Shown here in pieces: positions 59,713 through 64,000 of a stretch of DNA of 64,000 bases; position 1 is the stretch's first letter; every line of letters begins with the position of its first letter. Source of the DNA: Cynocephalus volans (Eukaryota > Chordata > Mammalia > Dermoptera > Cynocephalidae). Under the pieces are notes generated by a model. It saw only the letters and a program-made list of their open reading frames with translations. It did no database searches and was not told the origin of the DNA. The stretch lies in contig NC_084474.1 of NCBI RefSeq assembly GCF_027409185.1, forward strand, positions 25,511,382-25,575,381, written 5' to 3'. The translations under genes and the position numbers were made by a program.

Positions 59713-61069
59713 GAGGGAGATTGCATTTGGGCTGAACTTTGAATTCTAAGATTTAGACAGGACGTAAGAGATTTGGGAGGTGGCTGAGGCATTGCAAGCT
59801 GAAGCATGGCTTGGTACAGAGATGGGCATGGCAGAGATGGAAGTGGAGTGTTTGCTCGGAGGAGCAGTTTGGCGTGGTTGGCTCATGGTGCATGTGTGGG
59901 AGGGAGGAGAAGGTGGTGCTGGGACTGCAGACTGGTTCTAGTCCTGGAGTGACTTCAGTGTCAGGCAGGAAGTAGGTACTCACTTTGGTAGGCAAATGAG
60001 AATAATTAATGACACTGGCTCATCAAATTGCTGCTTTGGGTAGATAAATCTGATAGTAGCATGTGGGGTGACTGGAGTGTGGAAGGCATGAGTGAGCATT
60101 TATTACTAGCGTGGTGGTTAAGTGGCGCTGGGAAAGGCGGTGGCAGGTGGGGACCGTTAGACAGGAAGTATAGTTGAATAGTTATGGAGTATGTGCAAGT
60201 TGGGCAAGGATGATTCTGAAGTTTCATATGTGGATCAAAAAGGTAGTGTCAGTTCCATTAAAATGGAGAAAGCGGGGCAGCCATGGTGGTGGAGAGGACG
60301 AGGAAGAAAGTCTTGAGCAGACACCGAGTTTCTAGGCAAGAAGACACAGAAATAGATGGAGATTTCCTACAGACAAAACAGAGTTTGCTTCGCAGCACTG
60401 CATGTCCAAAGAAAATGAAACCTTGTAGAAAGCCACTCCTAATGTTTTTGGAGAACCGAAATAATGCAAGTAGCTCATTCTTTGAGGTATATACCTGTTG
60501 TTTACTGACACTGATAATAAATCCAAAATAGGTAATGGAGCAGGAATGTGACATCTCTAGTTAGTGTTTCTTTTTTTCTTTCTTTTTTCTTTTTTAGCTC
60601 TAATGTACATATATTATTTTGATTAAAAACATGATGTTATTTTCCCTCATCCGATGTTTGGGCATTTAGCCTGAGTCAGTAAAAGACACTTAACTGGCCA
60701 CAAGCTTGAGCTTCCCACTATTGTTGCAAGACTTCTGTGCTGTGTAGGGAGCTCCTTTATACTGGCACTGACCCCACGTTTCCTGGCGGTTGTGCCCCTG
60801 TGATACTTGACTGTCTTCTGTCATTGATGGCTGTTTCCCACTGAACATTTCCAATCATGACTTCCATGAAGCTTGCTTCTGGTTTTTGTTCCCAAGACCA
60901 ATTTTGTTTTTTTCAGATAAAGCAGACCTTCAGTCTAATGTCTTCCCCCCTCATTACTCATTATTCCATGGAGACAGTGCCTTATAAAACCTTTATAAAG
61001 GGTTTTGTGATAAACGCAATTACTTATATTTTGTACTTAGCAGTTTTAGCCTTTAAGCTTGCTAGTCTC
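59713..61069. other. Unassigned intronic sequence
   Basis: No named element. Pyrimidine-rich run near 60568-60595. The open frames at 60258-60554 and 60283-60531 oppose each other and have no recognised domain. Confidence 0.4.
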
Positions 61070-61310
61070 TTTGTATTTCATTACAGAGCTCCAGTGGGGT
61101 CCAGCACAGCTTTTATTTTCTCTCTAGAGTTCATGAAAAGTCTTTCCTGATCACCTTATAACCACCCCTCCTCTGAGGTGTAAAGTATCTGTAATCACTT
61201 CCACCCTTGTCATTATGGTATGCATTTCAATATAAAAATTTAATCTCTTGTATCAAATCTTAAGCTCCTTAGTGGTGGACACTTTTCTGCCCTCCCCCCA
61301 CACAAATATA
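61070..61310 (+). mobile_element. Possible L2 fragment
   Basis: 'aagtctttcctgatcacc' and 'ttaagctccttagtggtgg' suggest the L2 3' region. Weak. Confidence 0.35.
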
Positions 61311-61558
61311 GTGTAGCAGACTGAGGCAATATGGTGTAATGATACTGAACCTACTGAAAAATAAACAAATAGGTATTCATAAAGTTATTTTTTAAATTAA
61401 TCTTTCTTAATATAGGTCAGTCACTTGATGCCAAAACATGATACAGGAAAAGCAATGCTACAGAACGCTAAAATAACATGGCCTGTATTTTACACTTAGA
61501 AGAGGGGAAAGACCTCACGTCCTTCACGCCGTCTTCCACGAATATTGTCTCACTAAGC

Positions 61559-61737
61559 TAGTAATTCTCAAACCATTAGTGTGTATCAGAATCTTCTGGA
61601 AGGCTTGTTAAAATAGAGATTGCTAGGTTCCATTCTCAAAGTTTTTGATTTGGTAGATACAAATTTATATTCAAGAATTTACACTTCTAGTCCCCACTCA
61701 TGCTGTTGCTGCTGGGATCACATTTTGAGAACCACTG
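61559..61737. mobile_element. MER5A (hAT-Charlie non-autonomous)
   Basis: 'attctcaaaccattagtgtg', 'tatcagaatcttctggaagg', 'cttgttaaaatagagattgc', 'taggttccattctcaaagtt' and the right terminus 'cattttgagaaccactg' match MER5A end to end. Flanks cactaagc and ccctaaac are probably the decayed 8-bp duplication. Confidence 0.88.
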
Positions 61738-61924
61738 CCCTAAACTGAGCTTTGGATGAGTGTTGTTTCTTGTTAGCCGTTTCTGTCAAGTATCTGTACT
61801 GCAATTCATTTGTATTGTCAGTTGATAAAGAATGCATGGAAAAATGCCAATTACAAGGTGTGCTACCCAGCAGGTATTCGGTGAATTGAAGCTTTGTCAT
61901 TGCTAATAAGATCCGGCATCTCTA

Positions 61925-62045
61925 TTTTTGCATGCATTCATTATACAGAGATTTATTAAATCCCCTGATTCTGCTAGAAAATGGAGATAGGATAGAAACA
62001 ATAGTGAGCAAAATATTGTCCCCATGGAGGCTGTAATATATTGAG
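61925..62045 (-). mobile_element. L2 3'-end fragment, antisense
   Basis: 'attcattatacagagattta', 'caatagtgagcaaaatattg' and 'tccccatggaggctgtaata' match the reverse complement of the L2 terminus. Confidence 0.6.
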
Positions 62046-62254
62046 TAAAAGGAGTAGTAAGTAGGCAGTTATGAAGCTCAAAGACATGGTTTTCATCACA
62101 GTTGTGCCTCATAATCTATGATCTCTTCACTTTCCATATCTGTGATGTCGCAATGCGAATCATACATGCATAGCTGCCATGAGTTAAATAAGGTATCATA
62201 TGTATAACTGCTGTGTATACTATTAAGTGTTATTCACACATGAGGTACAAAAAC

Positions 62255-62256
<2 letters not shown>

Positions 62257-62296
<40 letters not shown>
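62257..62296. repeat. (CA)20 microsatellite
   Basis: A pure, uninterrupted run of 20 CA units, likely polymorphic. Confidence 0.97.
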
Positions 62297-62297
<1 letters not shown>

Positions 62298-62299
62298 GA

Positions 62300-63260
62300 A
62301 TGCTCCTAGTGCACATAGAAGAGACCGTAACACCTAGAAAGAAATAGATTTTCAGATGTGTAAGGCATTGTAATCATGACTTATAGGCATGTTTTAAGCA
62401 CATCCACCACCTAAGTGTACTCACTGTTCACATTGTTGTATATGGTACGTGAGCCTCCCTCGTTAAGAAGTTTGCATTTATTTTTTAATAATCACATTCT
62501 AAAGGGAATGGGTGACTATCTTTTTAAGTTTTTCCTTAGGAACTCAGAACTTATCAGGCACTTGAAGACTTATTCATGCAAGAGGTTATAGATTAAAAAT
62601 CTGAAGGTGAGGCCAAATAAAAGAAATAAAATGATCTTTTGATATATATGAAATGATTTGACAATTTTTAAAATTTACTTTCTGAAAGGGTTGGTGAACT
62701 TATGTGGAAAGAAATATATTTACTTTTCATGTAGGAAGCAAAATCTGGTTCAAGGACAGTTTCTTTAGATGAAAATTATTTTTGTGCTTATATAATCCTA
62801 ATGATGACCACTTTTCTTTTGACCTCTCTTCTACTGTGCTCATGTATTAAGGTTTGTGAGTAAGCATTTTGGTGAGCTACAGTTACCCTGGAAGTGATAC
62901 CACCACCATCACTGTTCAAATTACTCTTCCATTACACCAGATTTATGTATCCTATTTCAAATTTGAATGTGTTTTGCCTTTTCCTTCGTGGTTGTATCTT
63001 TCCTTTCAGTGCAGGATCTTTTGCCGTGGAAGGAATGAGAAGGGAGCAGGATGCAGTGAGCATACACTTGATTGGGGATAAGCAATGACAGGTACTCTGG
63101 TAGAGGAAGTTGATACATATCAGGAGGGATTATGAATGGAGGCTGTGTCACGCAGAATTCCTTAAAACTCAGACAGATTCCTTCTTTTCATCCGTGTCAT
63201 TCCTTCCCTTTTTTCTTTGGCTATGGGAATCTTATCCAGTTTGGATAGGGTGGGTTGTGT
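62300..63260. other. Unassigned intronic sequence
   Basis: No named element or exon. The two overlapping plus-strand open frames at 62869-63088 are in different frames and look random. Confidence 0.4.
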
Positions 63261-63264
63261 AACT

Positions 63265-63388
63265 TCCCTAGGCCATGGGCTTTGGAACCAGAAGGTCTGA
63301 GTTTGAATTCAAGCTCCACCACTTATCAGCTCAGGTTTTTTATCTGTGAAAATGGAGATGAAGGTTACTTTTGAGGGTAGTTGTAGTT
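63265..63388 (+). mobile_element. MIR fragment
   Basis: 'gggctttggaaccagaaggt', 'ctgagtttgaattcaagctc', 'caccacttatcagctcagg', 'tttatctgtgaaaatggaga' in MIR order, ending at the LTR insertion. Confidence 0.75.
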
Positions 63389-63745
63389 TGTATCAGTCAG
63401 AATTCTCCAGAGAAACAGAACCAATGGAGGTTTAATTTAAGGAATTAATTCATGTGATTGTGGAGGCTGACAAAAATAAAATCTGTAGGGCAGGCCAGCA
63501 GGCTGGCAATTGAGGCGGGTGTTGGGATTGCAGTAGAGAAAGAATTTCTTCTTCTTTACTTTTTCTTTAGGAAATGTCGGTTTTTGTTCTTAAGGCCTTC
63601 AACTCATTGAATGAAGCCCGCCCTCATTATCAAGGCTAATATACTTTTCTTACAATCAACCGATTGTAGACTTTAACCACAACAAAGTACCTTCTGCAAC
63701 ACCTAGATTAGTGTTGCCAAGTTGACACGTAAAACTAACATCACA
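63389..63745 (-). mobile_element. Solo LTR (ERVL/MaLR-like), antisense, with 5-bp target duplication
   Basis: 357 bp with tg...ca ends (tgtatcagtcagaattctcc at the left; ttgacacgtaaaactaacat and caca at the right), flanked by tagtt at 63384-63388 and 63746-63750. 'ccagagaaacagaaccaatg' and 'gtgttgccaagttgacacg' are typical of a common mammalian LTR family that I cannot name with certainty. Confidence 0.75.
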
Positions 63746-63750
63746 TAGTT

Positions 63751-63950
63751 ATCATAGCTAGTGTTAGCGTACTACATGAGTTAAGTGCTCACATGGATCA
63801 CTTCATTTAATTCTGATAAAAAGCATAGGAGGGGATATCGTTATCATCTTAGAAAGTATAAGATTTGCCATTGTCCCACAGCAGCTTGCATAAGCACGGG
63901 AGCCAGGCCATGTCTGGGACAACCAGAGTCCTGTCACAGTTTCCAAATTC
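63751..63950 (-). mobile_element. MIR, antisense
   Basis: 'catgagttaagtgctcacat', 'cttcatttaattctgataaa', 'aggaggggatatcgttatca' and 'gggagccaggccatgtctgg' in reverse-complement MIR order. Confidence 0.6.
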
Positions 63951-64000
63951 AAATTGGAAAAGAGGATGTTTTTGTTTACTGTCTCAAAGCCCAGGGCTGT

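Overview
This is a mammalian nuclear window, about 62% AT, made up almost entirely of introns, intergenic DNA and interspersed repeats. It holds one recognisable host coding exon. The best clue to the species is its SINEs. They are built from a tRNA-Ile-like monomer (21525-21680, 26871-26971, 53987-54083, 5891-6003) or from a dimer of that unit (8347-8523, 36584-36728, 47507-47646, 51489-51673). This matches my knowledge of the CYN SINEs of colugos (Dermoptera), and I see no Alu, B1, ERE or canid/bovid SINE. I infer a colugo such as Galeopterus; this is an inference and not proof.

1-13.8 kb: old repeats (hAT relic, MLT1-type LTR, L1M, MIR, L2, LTR and MITE fragments) and unassigned sequence, presumably upstream of the gene. 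13.85-15.05 kb: a CpG-rich promoter region with the first coding exon of the gene I recognise as C8orf34 (VEST1). The ATG is at 14664, the phase-0 splice donor follows codon 23 at 14733, and an in-frame upstream ATG lies at 14433. From 14.73 kb to the right edge I saw no further exon, so this is best read as the 5' part of a very large intron 1.

15-37.5 kb: intronic sequence with old L1M pieces, an L1ME/HAL1-like 3' UTR, MaLR LTRs (one solo LTR with a clean 5-bp target duplication), a second copy of a mariner-like MITE, a twin-primed (5'-inverted) L1 at 32341-33233, and a decayed ERV-L pol remnant around 33.65-36.03 kb.

37.5-49.6 kb: the most informative region. A full-length L1 (L1-A, minus strand, target duplications at 37535-37549 and 49584-49598) is split by a second L1 (L1-B, minus strand, target duplications at 39970-39986 and 45811-45827) and by a dimeric SINE. 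L1-B has an uninterrupted 332-residue ORF1 and a YY1-type site at its 5' tip, but its ORF2 lacks the whole endonuclease domain. L1-A keeps a recognisable endonuclease domain but is broken elsewhere, and it carries a completely different distal 5' UTR containing a GC-rich triplet-like tract.

49.6-64 kb: further intron with a young SINE, MIR, L2, MER5A, a second hAT element, MLT1-type LTRs, a 20-unit CA microsatellite and an LTR with intact 5-bp target duplication between two MIRs. I found no RNA gene, CRISPR array, bacterial-type operon or new defence-like system. The points of interest are retrotransposon structure and the 5' end of C8orf34.
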